Origin: Lumbricus terrestris
Lineage: Eukaryota; Annelida; Clitellata; Crassiclitellata; Lumbricidae
DNA length: 64,000 bases
Direction: 5' to 3'
Assembly (NCBI GenBank): GCA_949752735.1
Contig: OX457043.1
Coordinates: 1,908,367 to 1,972,366, forward strand
The position numbers and the translations under genes were made by a program. Under the pieces are notes generated by a model. That model was not told the DNA's origin. It saw only the letters and a list, made by a program, of their open reading frames with translations, and did no database searches. Shown here piece after piece: positions 9,850 through 21,131 of this stretch (position 1 is the stretch's first letter; every line of letters begins with the position of its first letter).

Positions 9850-11540
9850 ACTTTGCTTCTCAGAGGATCAGAGAGGTACACTGTTAAGATGAACAATGGA
9901 TGCCAGCGAATCGAATTCCGCGTGTTACACTAACTGGGCTTTGATTTGATGCCATTTAAGTATTATAATAGGCCTTTAATTTTAATTGCATCATTCAAGG
10001 ACTAGGTCCAAACAAATAATTATGATTTTCTCATTTTTCAAAGAAGGTCCAATTTGTAAAAAAATACGATATAGGCCTAATAAGCGTTGAACTTTAATTC
10101 ATCAAATTCTTATTAATTGTCCAAATGGAAACTGATGAGCAAAGAAGACAATGAACCTTCTTAATCAAAGGTCAACTATAGCAGTAATTAATTTTCATTG
10201 GCCACCAATTTCATTTCACTGGGCTTAACATCCACTTTATGATCTGAAACTAATGTAGTCTAATCCTAGTGTGAGACATAGATCTAATTATTTACTACAT
10301 TAAACAAGGTAACAAATCCAGTGGATCATCGCCCCTCCCACCCCTATGTGTTTTTAGACTGCAAAGGCCACTGATGGTTCACGTCAAACCTGTTTCACTG
10401 TGGTTTGGCAGCAGAAGGACAGTGGAAAATTCCACGATCCCACTTTTAACTTATATAAAATAATTAATACTAAACGCAAACGTGGATAAATTTGTGTGAA
10501 ACTAGACCAAGCAGTTTGGAAATCTGGTCGGATATTGGATATAGAATTTAGATCGTGTAAATTTCAATTGTGTGCGGATATACAGAGAATCGTCTCGTAC
10601 CTACTACTGTCCATTGTCTAAGGGACCTATTATAGCTCTCATATAATTATTGTCTAAAGGACTTGAAGAACTGCATGAGAGGGATCACAAAATTTTAGAC
10701 CGAGGCAAAAAATGACCCCTCCTCGCGTCCTTACTCTTCTCGTACTTTTGATGGTGTTCATTCAAAAATGATTCTTACTCATGCAGTGGCGTCCCCTAAA
10801 AAAGGCCAGCCGGGGGTTAAGCCCTCTATAGGCTAAAATTAGAAATACCCATGAGATTTCGACCAAATGACTTTAAAAAACGGTCGTCAGATTTTTACGG
10901 ATGAAAATGGAAAATTTTCCATGAGGTTTCAACCGAATGGCTAAAAAAAGTCGTCAGAATTTTTGGAGGGTGAAAATGGAAATTTTCATTCGCAAGGATT
11001 CAACCCCCAAACAAGGGCGCAACTTTCCCCCAGAAAGTGGTGGTGACTATTTGTCTGCTCACTAAATTTCCTTCCATTCTCTCTACTCTCGCCTTCCGCC
11101 ATGATAAACTCTCCCTCCCAAATCGAATTGATTTTACTTTGTCCGCCACTTTCGGTCACTCGTAAGGTCGCACTCGCTACAATTAAGCCGCCACAGTCAT
11201 GTTTTAATTTTTCTGTTATGACTTTGATAATAATTAGGGGCCTACCCGATATGAACTTTTACAGAAACTCGATTTCATGATGTCCACTACAACAAAATGG
11301 ACTACACGTCGTTCAATTAAAAAAACCAAACTTAAAGAAAGGTCAGGGCCGTAAATCTGTTTGGAACTGTGGGGCGGGAAAATTTACCACCTCCGCTCGA
11401 GGTGGAGGCTATTGAACCTATACTTCAAGAAGTCGTCTGTAGGACCTATTAGATATAGGGCCTATGTAGGGTATAGGCTACTGAGGTCGGTTACTGTAGG
11501 TTGGTGACAACAATTTTTCCGCCTAGGGATATCTGAGGAT
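9850..11540. other. 3' UTR then repeat-rich spacer
   Basis: AT-rich 3' flank of the 9522 exon. At 10785 CAGTGGCGTCCCCTAAAAAA looks like a hAT-type end. After it, a FTCGACCAAATGACT-like segment is repeated in diverged form (10850-11000) and is similar in style to 1230-1340 and 52440-52620. No coding sequence is recognised. Confidence 0.4.
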
Positions 11541-11700
11541 AGCCTGAGCCTGTCTCAAGCCAAGATGAAGGAGGAGGATTCCGCGGTGGGCTTGCAATTA
11601 ACCCACCCGGGTAAAGAAAAAACTATGCAACAGGCACTGGTTGTGAGCACAGTGCTGCAGCGTATACATATACAGATCCGAGTCTTCTGAGACGTGGCCC

Positions 11701-12105
11701 ATGACGGTAACAAACAGGAAAAGACTGGAGGCAGCACACTATAGGTGGCTGAGGAGGATTCTAGATGTATCGTGGCTGGACAAGATAACAAACAAAGTCG
11801 TAAGAGAAAAGATGGGACAAGATGATACGGAAAACATCATTAGAAAGAGAAGACTGAGGTGGATGTGGCACGTTGTTCGCGTGGACGAGAATCGAAGGGC
11901 CAAACAGGTGATGTCCTGGAATGCAGGAAGTAGAAGCAAGAGAGGACGACCACAAAATAAATTTTTATAGGGCATCATCAAAGGTAAATTGAGCTGTCTG
12001 GAGATGTCATATAGAAGGAGGCTGAAGAACTGGCAATGGACAGGGGAGAGTGGAGGAAGTGCGTTGCCCGATGTGCAGACCTGCACGGGAAGGACTAAGT
12101 GACTA
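11701..12105 (+). pseudogene. LINE reverse transcriptase C-terminal fragment
   Basis: An open stretch (11701-11970) reads RRILDVSWLDKITNKVVREK, then RLRWMWHVVRVDENRRAKQV, then SKRGRPQNKFL. This is the familiar post-RT region of APE-type LINEs (RRIL.ISW.D..TN..V; RLRW.GHV.RM; KRGRP). A stop follows, and similarity goes on to about 12095 (SYRRRLKNWQW). The fragment is 5'-truncated and lacks the palm domain. Confidence 0.8.
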
Positions 12106-12880
12106 TATAAGCACTGCTGCGTATAGGTACAGACTGCAAGGAGCAACAACAATAATAGGCTAATGCCAGTAGTGTTAGAGATGTGACAATTGCCATTCGC
12201 CAATAATCAAACGATCGAAGTTACTGCCAATGATAAACTAGAAAATTCAGTCAAATCGTGCGCAGTATAGCCTGTATATGCAGTCCTACCAAGCAGCCTA
12301 TCAACTTTAATGCGATGTTTCTTTCTATAATTCTCCCTCATCTCAATTTCTCTATTTATTTCCTACTCTGCCTCTTGATTTTAAGATTGAATATAGCCTT
12401 AGCGGAAGACAGCCAAATGCTTCCATGCCAAAAAATTATTTTTTGCAGGACCAAAAAGTGGTGGTGAATTTCACCACCACTTTTAAAAGTGGTGGTGACT
12501 GGACACCACCGTCACAATAGAAAGTTACGCCTATGCCCCCAAACTGAAATCCTGGCGCCGCCACTGTCCTTACTGTTGGTCAAGTGTCATGATGAGACGC
12601 CTGGGCAACAGCTGAGCTCCACATAATGTAATGTAATGTAAATCTTCGAGAATTTCTCAGCGTCCACAAAAGCCACGTCAGGGAGACCAGCTTATTCACC
12701 GGCGCTATATCAAATCAAATCCGCAATAGCCAGAGCTGCCGTTTTCGTTCCGGTGCCAGGTCAAAATCCGGGGAGGTCAAGCCACATATTGGACGGCGTG
12801 TATGCTTTGATGTAACTTTGAATGCATTAGAAAGCATGAGTATGCATATAAAACTTAAAATCAAAAAAAGAGAAAAGGAA
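12106..12880. other. Spacer with hAT-like right end
   Basis: A palindromic GTGGTGGTGAATTTCACCACCAC stretch occurs near 12460-12485. At 12545-12563 GGCGCCGCCACTG looks like the right end of a hAT-type element, but the matching left end was not found. No gene is seen. Confidence 0.35.
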
Positions 12881-12884
12881 ACAG

Positions 12885-13185
12885 AGAGACAGACAGAAAG
12901 AAAGACGAAGACAGAGACAGAAACAGAAGTAGACAGAGACATACAGACAGACGGACAGAGACAGACAGACAGAGACAGACACAGAGAGACAGAGAAAGGC
13001 AAACAGAGAGACCGACAGAGAGAGACACATACACAGACACATGGACGAACAGAGAGAAGAGCCGAGGAGAGAGGCACAAAACAGATAGTTTTAAACAGAC
13101 TTGCAGACAGAGGGACAGACAGATAAGCAAACTGATGGATAAACAGAGAGGCAAACAGACAAATAAAGAGAGAGAGAGAAAGACG
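12885..13185. repeat. (GACA)n microsatellite
   Basis: About 300 bp of GACA/GAGA tetramers; reverse complement of the TGTC arrays elsewhere. Confidence 0.95.
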
Positions 13186-13506
13186 CAGACAAACAGTGCA
13201 CTGATGTAGAGAATTCCTATAATATATTAAATGTTGTGCTATACTGACATTTTTGCTGCCGAACACAAAACGAAATTTAAACATCGCACATGTGTTGGAG
13301 ATATTGTGAGTTGGCAATAATTATTAGTATTATTATTCATGCGATTTTGACATTCAACCTTTATGCCATGTACCATGTAGCGCATACCATGTCTACCATA
13401 TATCATCTACCATGTAAAATAATGGAACACAGCTACTTACGACAGGTGATATTTACACCAATAAATAAATAAATAAATAAAGCGACTTGATTATCTAGTT
13501 ATATGC

Positions 13507-14190
13507 ATGTAATGTCCGTCTGAATGTCTGTCTGTACGTCCGGTTATCTATCGCCGTCTGTATCTTTCTGCCTATGTGTCTCTGTCTCTTTGTGTTTCTT
13601 TGCATCTCTCTTGATTCGTTCCCTGCTTACCTACATGTACATGTATTCCTCCTTCGTTCCATTCTTTGCTTGTCCACGTGTGCCCGTGTGCCTTCCTTGT
13701 TTCCTTCATTCCTATAGTCCACTCTCCGCCTCACACTGTGCCTGTCCATCTCTTTACATGTCTCTGTATCCTTTCCTGTCTATCTGCCTGCATATCTCTC
13801 AGTACGTGTGTGTGTGTTTGTCTCTTTATCTGTCTATCCATGTTTGGTTCTCTCTCTCTCTCTGTCAGTATCTCTTCTACTAGGCAGACCGTCTACCCTC
13901 TGTCTGTCTATCTGTCTGTCTGTCTGTCTGCGTCTATCCTTCTACGTTTACCTGTCTGTCTGTCTCTGTCCAACTCACTCGGTCTCCCTGTGTGTATCTC
14001 TGTCGAACTTTATCTGTACCCGTCTGTCATACTAGATAGCGTTTGTCTGTCTGTTACTGTCTGCCTGCCTGTCTTTTTGTCTGAATGCTCCAGTGCTTTT
14101 GCTTGATGGCAAGACAAACAGGGATTTTATCAATTATTAGCTTGTCAATCTGTATGCCTGTCTGTCTGCTTGTCCGTCTGTCTGCCCGTG
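13507..14190. repeat. Degenerate (TGTC)n array
   Basis: Long imperfect TGTC/TCTG-rich region with interspersed unique bases; all overlapping frames are Cys/Leu/Ser/Val repeat artefacts. Confidence 0.9.
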
Positions 14191-15303
14191 TGTGTCTTCT
14201 CTCCATTCATTTTCCGATGTTCATAAATAGATGTACACCATGCAAGGTCACCATGGCAAAACCACAGTAGCGGTAATCTCAATATAGAGACATTATGTGA
14301 TATAAGAAATATCATTAGCAACGCCCTCCTCCTTCGTAAAGCCTTTGGACTGGTACACTCATCGCAGAACGATAGGACCGACATCTGTCCACAAAACCAT
14401 CCGTTTGTACACTGCGCTACCCATTTATTTAGCGCCCAAATCCATTGATGACGCCGACAAATTGTGAGATATATAGTAAAGGTACATTATATACCAGGTG
14501 ACAGTCTCAAGATGTTCAAACATCGCAAAACTATAGTATCGATGACCGAATGACGAATCTCTAACCCTGATTCTAACCATGACCTATCCTCACGACGTCT
14601 AACCTGATCCTAACCGACACGTCGGTCCCCGATACTGCAGTTATACCCAAACATCAGAGTTGTAGCCCTGCGGTATCGTATGTCGACAAAAGAAAGCTAC
14701 GCCAGGTAAAGAGAACACCACGGTCAACTATTGCTCAATCTTGCTGTTAAAATAATATAATTATTGAGAAATAATTCACGACGCAAATATATATGCTTTA
14801 TGTAACATTAGACCATTGCAAAAATTATTGAGATATAATTCTAACTGCGAATTATTTGTTATCTACCGCAAAGTAGGCTATATTCCAATCGATCAGCCTC
14901 TATACTCAATTAATTCTTATTCTAATATATATTAGAACAATTCAGTTGCTAATTCTGGTTCTAATTGCTTAGGCATTAAATTACTTTTTTAAATTCTAAT
15001 TTCAGTCGATTAGCAACTAAATAATTTTGACAGTTCTAACGATGCAGCACTTCAGTAGATAATCTTTTTTGCAATCGACCAGCTACAAGACATTCCTAAT
15101 CAATCAGCAAATTAATGTCAACAGCTCATAATTTGTTGTCATAATTATAATAATTCCATTCGATTGTCAATTAAATCGCCATGTCCGTCAATCATCACCG
15201 TTACCTTGACAACGATTCACGATCTGGTCATTGCTTACGTCACGACACTCGAAGGAGGGCATTCAGAATTTAGGAAAAGAGGAGTTACAGGTCACAGATA
15301 GCG
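14191..15303. other. AT-rich spacer, nothing recognised
   Basis: Contains several loosely repeated CAATCGATCAGC/TTCTAATT motifs between about 14880 and 15180. There is no long open frame or RNA gene. Confidence 0.4.
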
Positions 15304-15935
15304 CTTGTCTGTCTGTCTGTCTGTCGCACTGTCTGTCTGCCTGTCTGTCTGCATGTCTGTCTGTCTATCTTTCTATGTTTTAATGTCATCGTCTGTTTTG
15401 CGCCCTTGTGTGGCCGTTAATTCAAATGTGGTGGTCTGTCTGTGTATCCGTCTATCTGTGTCTGTCTATTCGTCTGTCTATCTTTGAAATCGTATATTTT
15501 GTCTACCGACGATGTGGTCTATTTATCGGTTTGTCTATCAGTCGACCTCGCCGCATGTTTGTCTGTTTGTATGTTTGTCTGTATGTTTGTTTGAATGCAG
15601 GTCTGTTCGGATGTTTGTCTGTCTGTTTGCCTGTTTGTATGTTTATCTGTCTATTTGCATTTTTGTCTGTCTGTTTGTATGTTTGTCTGTCTTTCTCTCT
15701 GTCTTACTCAATACTAGAGTTTACATCAGTGTTTCTCTCTGTCAGTGTGGATGTCCTTCTGTCTGCATGCCTGCGTCTTAGGTCTCTACATGCCTATCCC
15801 CTCTTTCTTCATGTTAACGGTCCTAACGCATTTCACGTATTAAAGCGTACCGGTAATCTACATATTTGGTCGCATTCTTCCGTGTATATCTACGTCTGCC
15901 TGTCTGTCTCTGTAACCATCAGATTCTGTCTGTTC
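15304..15935. repeat. (TGTC)/(TGTT)n arrays
   Basis: TGTC tetramers at 15304-15370 and 15430-15480, then TGTTTGTC/TGTATGTT octamers at 15550-15700, and a last short run near 15895. Frames here are artefacts. Confidence 0.9.
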
Positions 15936-16307
15936 GTATGTGTCTCCATTGCCCCCCGCCCCGTTGGCAATTTCTTTCCTTCGAGCATAGAAAGACGATA
16001 TATATAGGAACCGGCGAATATCGTCACTGCTGTGAACGGAGGAGCATACTATATCCACAGAAGAAGGACTTTCCCACTGGACCGCGATGCTCACACCTGC
16101 TGGTGATTACTGGAATCGCGGAATTAAATTGGCGGCCAACAGGTGTCACTACAAAGCGCCGCCGCCGGAGAACGCTTTGAAAGGAGAGATAGAGAGTGCG
16201 GATGGGAGGGTTTGGAGGCACCCTGGACCGAAGATAAACAAATAAATCGCTGAAATCGGTGGAAAACAGAAGGAGAAAAAATTCCATTTGAAACATTTCC
16301 TTCGGTT

Positions 16308-16978
16308 CTAGGGCAATTACCCCCTGGACAATTACCCCCGGACAATTTGAAACATTTCTTGCGGTTCTAGGGCAATTACCCCCTGGACAATTACCTCCCG
16401 GACAATTACCCCTGGACAATTACTCCCAGGACAATTACCCCCCCCCGGACAATTACCCCCGTGCCAATAAAGTCTATGTCGTGTTAAACGCAAGTTAGTG
16501 TTAAACGTTCAAAAAAAATATTAAATAAAATCCGATCTAAAAACGGTTCTAAGTTAGTTGTAACGCTGCCTAATAAAATATTTAAATGTTATTGATAGAA
16601 GTCTGGATTCGGCTAGTTTAAAAAGCAAGGTTATGACTTATGAGCAAATACGCAAAGATAATAAATGGCTTTAAGAGCATCGTATAAATTTGCGAACGAT
16701 TGCCAGAATCCTTGCGTTTGTGTCCGCATATTTCTTCGTTGTAGGCTGTGGTGGGTGATAGGCTTAGGCAGCGCTGAAGGGCAGACAATTACGAAGGCCA
16801 TGACCATGAGAATGTTCGTTCTCTCAAGCTTATCTTCGTATACGCGTGAGGGAACAAGCTCACGCTGTGCCACGGGGGGGGTAGTTGTCCAGGGGTAATT
16901 GGTACGGTGGTAATTGTCCGGGGGTAACTGTCCTTGGTTTAATTGTTCTGGGAGTAATTGTCCAGGGAGTAATTGTCC
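16308..16978. mobile_element. Foldback-like element with inverted tandem-repeat ends
   Basis: The left end (16308-16462) is a tandem array of GGACAATTACCCCC units, partly in a larger duplication beginning GAAACATTTC. The right end (16876-16978) is an array of the inverted unit GGGGGTAATTGTCC. They enclose about 410 bp of AT-rich non-coding DNA. Inverted arrays of ~15-bp units are the structure described for foldback elements, including TU elements of sea urchins. A TSD was not identified. Confidence 0.65.
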
Positions 16979-17126
16979 TGTCACCATGTTGCTCATTCAC
17001 GAGCCCTATGTCTGGTCAGAAGGGTTATCCAATAAGAGAAGTCCCATAGAGGTCGTATTATAGTCCGGCTACTTATGAATCAGAGGCGGCGCCGAAAATC
17101 ATATAGATAAGGGAATATCATCGTGT

Positions 17127-17156
17127 GGGCACCTTGAATTTTTATTCAAGGTGCCA
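17127..17156. repeat. Perfect 12-bp-stem hairpin
   Basis: GGCACCTTGAAT, four T, ATTCAAGGTGCC forms a perfect inverted repeat with a tiny loop. It may be a terminator-like fold or a remnant; function unknown. Confidence 0.7.
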
Positions 17157-17326
17157 GGAGGCAAATTATAATATGATTATTAATTGTACGAGCGCCGCGT
17201 CTAGCCTATAGGCTACGATCCTCTGCTATGATTTTATCGTCAGAACGGACCCAGGGATTCAAAGAAGCTGTAAAATTGGCAACAAATTCAGCTGGGTCAA
17301 CGAAGAAGCATTTCTGAAGTGTTTTG

Positions 17327-17392
17327 ATCATTTTTTTCTCGCGGCACGTGCAGCCACAAAGACCTTCTCGCGGCACGTGCAGTCACAAAGCC
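17327..17392. repeat. Direct 28-bp duplication
   Basis: TTCTCGCGGCACGTGCAG followed by (C/T)CACAAAG occurs twice in a row. Confidence 0.85.
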
Positions 17393-19020
17393 CAAACAGC
17401 CGGTTCTGCTAATCACTGACAGGTCCATAATACCTTTCTCATGGTCCATATTGCCCCTTTTGGGTGTGTGCATAATAATACCCCAAGCATGGGGTAATAT
17501 GGACCATCTTGTGTTTTAATTTTTTTTAATTTTTTAATTGGCCAATTTTGTTAAAGCATTTCTGTTTATAATTCTTTCTGATGAAGCACTTGGTTGCAAT
17601 TTATATGGACTCATGGATGCTTATTTCTTAATTTTTTTAAGAAAATGTAATGCTCATTTAAGTTAAAGGGTTCATTTTACCCCAAGTTACCCTATCAGTT
17701 AGGGTGGGTGTGGCGTAAGGTCGACAGTTGGAACTTTGGAAGGTAGAGGTTACTTATCAAAAAGACAGTATTAGAATGAATTTTAGCAGTAGCATAAAGG
17801 TATTGAGAGAACAGAAAGGGTTGATTTACGTTTCTAATAAAGGGTTGCCGATCCCTCGGGCATGATGGCCCAATTAAGATGAATTAAAGGTAGACCATTT
17901 TACAGAACGCTTTCTACATGAGAAAAGGCAGCATCTGATTTTGGACTTACTCCCCCAAAACCAAACCGGAATAGAGCCGTAAGAAGATATGCAGGGTCTT
18001 TAGATGGAAGGCATAAGGTTGATCACTAAAACGCCCTCACGCCAGAATTTGCATGCCTACTTATCGCCCTGCTATAGGCCCAAGTCTATTTCTTGATTTT
18101 AATAAGTTTGTATGTTTATGTTTTGTATCGTGTTTTTATCATTTGCAAATGACGATGAAAGATTTACTTAATTATTGTGGTGAAGAAATCAGTTTTCAGG
18201 CTATCTCATTGTGTATAAATAACTATGATCCTGTGGAAAGTACCTGCAATTGGACAAGAGCACATCAGAGTTTGCTATAGGCTACCTAAGATTATCTACT
18301 GGCTAATAGAATTACGCGTAATAATGCAGTATGTATATATCAATTTCAGCAAAGGCAGGTCCAAAGCTTTCTTACGAGATTTAATAAATGCCGTAAAAAT
18401 AACTTTATCTATGCCATTTATCGAGTCTGAAAATGTATAATTATATCGTCGTTGTTTATCTCTGGAAGGTGCATGCTGATACGAATATTAAGTGATTGCG
18501 CGCCATAAAACGTACGGACATAGCTATTATATCACGTGATTGTCGTTGTCAGACGCAACTGGGACTGAGGAATAAACGTTTTCAAAAACGTCAATAAATA
18601 GAAGAACGTCGTAGATATTGACAACAATAGAAATTACGTCATGAAGGTATTGCTGTAGCTGCAATTTTCTGTGTCCGGAGTTTAGCGAAATTCAACGAGA
18701 GCGTAGGCTATAAAAAAGAAAGATAGGCTACATTAATAGGCGGCGCCTACATATTCTTATTACTCTATTGCTTATAAATGGCATTGCATTTAGGTCCTAT
18801 ATATAGCCTATGCATCAATAAGCCGGAATTGGCACAACCACATGTAGCCTATAGCCACGTTCGTATAATTATGGGGAATGTTTTGACTGAAGGCCGCCGA
18901 ATTTTGTTAATGCACACAGTCTGGTTTAATCCCGACAATTATAATAAAGACTCATTCAGTGACCTCCTGCTGTTCAAATATTATGAGAAATTGTACGCTT
19001 TCATAACCAAATCTGGTGTT
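17393..19020. other. AT-rich spacer, nothing recognised
   Basis: No exon-like segments with known motifs are seen. Several open stretches of 60-110 codons have no family resemblance or composition typical of coding sequence. Confidence 0.4.
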
Positions 19021-19022
19021 CA

Positions 19023-19660
19023 TATTATTTTTTTTATTTCAGAAATTTATATAGCGCCTCTTCAAGGTAGTCTACTCAGAAGCGCTCCCGGCCCAGCCAC
19101 GGCTAAATAAAACAGTTTTTAGGTTCTTAAGGAACAGAGCGGAGTGACCCCTTGGAATTAAGCGCAGTGTAGCCTAACAGGGAGACCATTCCAAGCTGTA
19201 GGACCTGCAACACAGAGTGAACGACGCTGTCGGATAGCAGTCCGTGAGCGGGGAACCAGAAGCTCAGCGTGGTTCGCCGATCGAAGGGTCGATCGACGCT
19301 GAACTCCCAAGGTGGAACAACAGAGTTCTCGAAGATATGGTGGGGCTAGTCCTTCAATGCACCGCCTAACCAGGGCAGAGACCCTGTATGCAATCCGCTG
19401 TGGAGAAGGGAGCCAGAGTAAGATATCCCGCATATAGGATGAGACATGGCCATATTTTGGGATATGGCCAACAAGTCGCGCCGCAGAGCGGAAGACCCGT
19501 TCCAGGCAGCCAATCCGGTCAGCCGGTAGTCCATTATAGAGGGTGCTGCAGTAGTCAAGGCGGGAAACTACGAAAGAGTGAACAAGAGTAGAGGCAGCAC
19601 TAAAAGACAGAGAGTAGGCTACTGAGAGTAGGCTACTGACTTCATTAGAAGACATCGTTG
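19023..19660 (-). pseudogene. LINE (CR1/L2-like) 3' end: RT C-terminus plus 3' UTR
   Basis: A 165-codon open frame on the minus strand (19655 to 19158) encodes VHSFVVSRLDYCSTLYNGLP, then LPSPQRIAYRVSALVRRCI, then AGPTAWNGLPVRLHCA. This is the thumb and C-terminal region of CR1/L2-type non-LTR retrotransposons (SRLDYCNSLLYGLP; AWNSLP). The 3' UTR follows, with GGGAGCGCTTCTGAGTAG, CTTGAAGAGGCGCTATATAA and an A-rich end at 19023. The palm domain is missing (5' truncation). The 3' UTR segment is shared with the tRNA-headed SINE at 58750-58982. Confidence 0.85.
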
Positions 19661-19734
19661 TCTATTGTTAGATATTGACTATCGCATGTTAAACAATCGA
19701 ATACAATCGTTTAGCCTAGCCTATATATAAAAAG

Positions 19735-19975
19735 TGTATAGAGCCCTTGTCGCAGCATAGATTGTTCAGAAGCGCTTTCAGTCCAGAAACCCCGAGAAGA
19801 AATAAACGCCTTGAGAGATCTAGAGCGAGAGGATGCGGGAAAGAGCCCAGACACGAGCTTAACCCGTAGAAAAGGGAGGGAAAAGGCCATTCCGTGTGGA
19901 TGGACACAATTATTACAGCCAATGGCCGGTCTTGAACCAAGGCACACTGAACACGAGGGACAATGACTGTAGCCT
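19735..19975 (-). mobile_element. SINE-like repeat with LINE-type tail
   Basis: On the minus strand a B-box-like GGTTCAAGACC is followed, after about 170 bp, by GAAAGCGCTTCTGAACAATC and GGGCTCTATACAC. This mimics the LINE family A tail. The A box is not clear, so the tRNA origin is uncertain. Confidence 0.45.
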
Positions 19976-20216
19976 ACGTGAAGTTTGGACGCTGGTGTCA
20001 CGTGACGTGATATTCTATCCCCTTTAAAGCTATCCGGAGGGATGAATTAATCTATCCCCCTGGATGGAATATACCGGTCTAGACTATCCGGGGGGGAGGG
20101 GTAAACCAATCTTTCCCCTTTATTGAAAAATGCGTATAATTAAAATAATTATGCTGTGATCAAAATTCAAAGTGACTAATTGTTTTAAGCGTCCTAAGCA
20201 TGTTCAGAGCAAGGCG

Positions 20217-20520
20217 ACTCGAATTTACTTAGTGACTCTGACTCCGCCATAGCCGGTCCCAAGCCCGGTTGAGAAAGGAGGAGGGTTGGGGCGTGGGGCT
20301 AGGGTGTCGGACATAGCCCAGACCGAGAGGAATCAATAGAAACAAAAATGGTGAAGATCGGACGAGAATTGGATTTTTGGTGAATTATCGAAGTTTTCTA
20401 TACGGAAGACTGAATGCAGGAATTTACTCGAATTTACTTAGTGACTCTGACTCCGCCATAGCCGGTCCCAAGCCCGGTTGAGAAAGGAGGAGGGTTGGGG
20501 CGTGGGGCTAGCAACCCCAC
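20217..20520. repeat. Duplication with 211-bp spacing
   Basis: An 88-bp block (CTCGAATTTACTTAGTGACT through GGTTGGGGCGTGGGGCTAG) occurs at 20218 and again at 20429, nearly identical. Part of it (GTCCCAAGCC...GAAAGGAGGAGGG) also occurs in diverged form at about 53390. Such GGTCCCAAGCCCGG blocks resemble 5' regions of APE-type LINEs; this is only a resemblance. Confidence 0.8.
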
Positions 20521-20629
20521 CCCTGTAAAAAGAATAGCCGCTACAGAAACGACAAGAGGATGCCAAACCGGTAACCGCACGGTGTGGAGGAATCTTGTCG
20601 ACCGATGTTCTGAAGAGAACCGAAGGACC

Positions 20630-20631
<2 letters not shown>

Positions 20632-20689
<58 letters not shown>
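20632..20689. repeat. (GA)n microsatellite
   Basis: About 28 uninterrupted GA dinucleotides. Confidence 0.97.
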
Positions 20690-20690
<1 letters not shown>

Positions 20691-20714
20691 CTGAGTGTCC
20701 TTATATATGTCTTG

Positions 20715-21131
20715 TCTTGTCGTCAACCATCCTCGATCCGAGGGTTGGTCGCATCATGGATGAGCTTCCTCCAACTCTTCCTGTCCCTTGTGTCCACCAG
20801 AGTCTGCCAGAGAGTTGATCCCATCCATGTTCCGATGTTGACAAGCCAGCCCATCCTCGGTCTCCGTCGTGTTCTTGCTCCCGGTACATTTCCCTGTATG
20901 ATCTCTTTCGCCAGGCATTCTCCGCTTTTTCTCATCAGATGTCCAAAGTATGTGAGTTTCCTTCTTTAATTGAATCAAGAAGACTTCTCTCCACTCCCAT
21001 TGTCTCCAACACCCATTTGTTGGTTTTTCTTTCCATCCACGACACTCTCAAGATTTGTCTTAGGCCTTTCATCTCAAAAGCTTCTATTCTTTCCTACTCT
21101 CCCTTCTTGAACGTCCAGCTCTTGTCCATGC
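20715..21131 (-). pseudogene. LINE C-terminal fragment, split by a hAT insertion
   Basis: Read on the minus strand, pieces in alternating frames give ERIEAFEMKGLRQILRVSW, KTNKWVLETMG, HLMRKSGECLAKEIIQGNV, RPRMGWLVNI and TRDRKSWRKLIHDATNPRIE before a stop. This is the post-RT region of an APE-type LINE similar in kind to 44607-44907. Small indels break the frame. The fragment is cut at 21131 by the hAT element, whose TSD copy (GTCCATGC) lies at 21124-21131, and it resumes at 23589. Confidence 0.75.
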
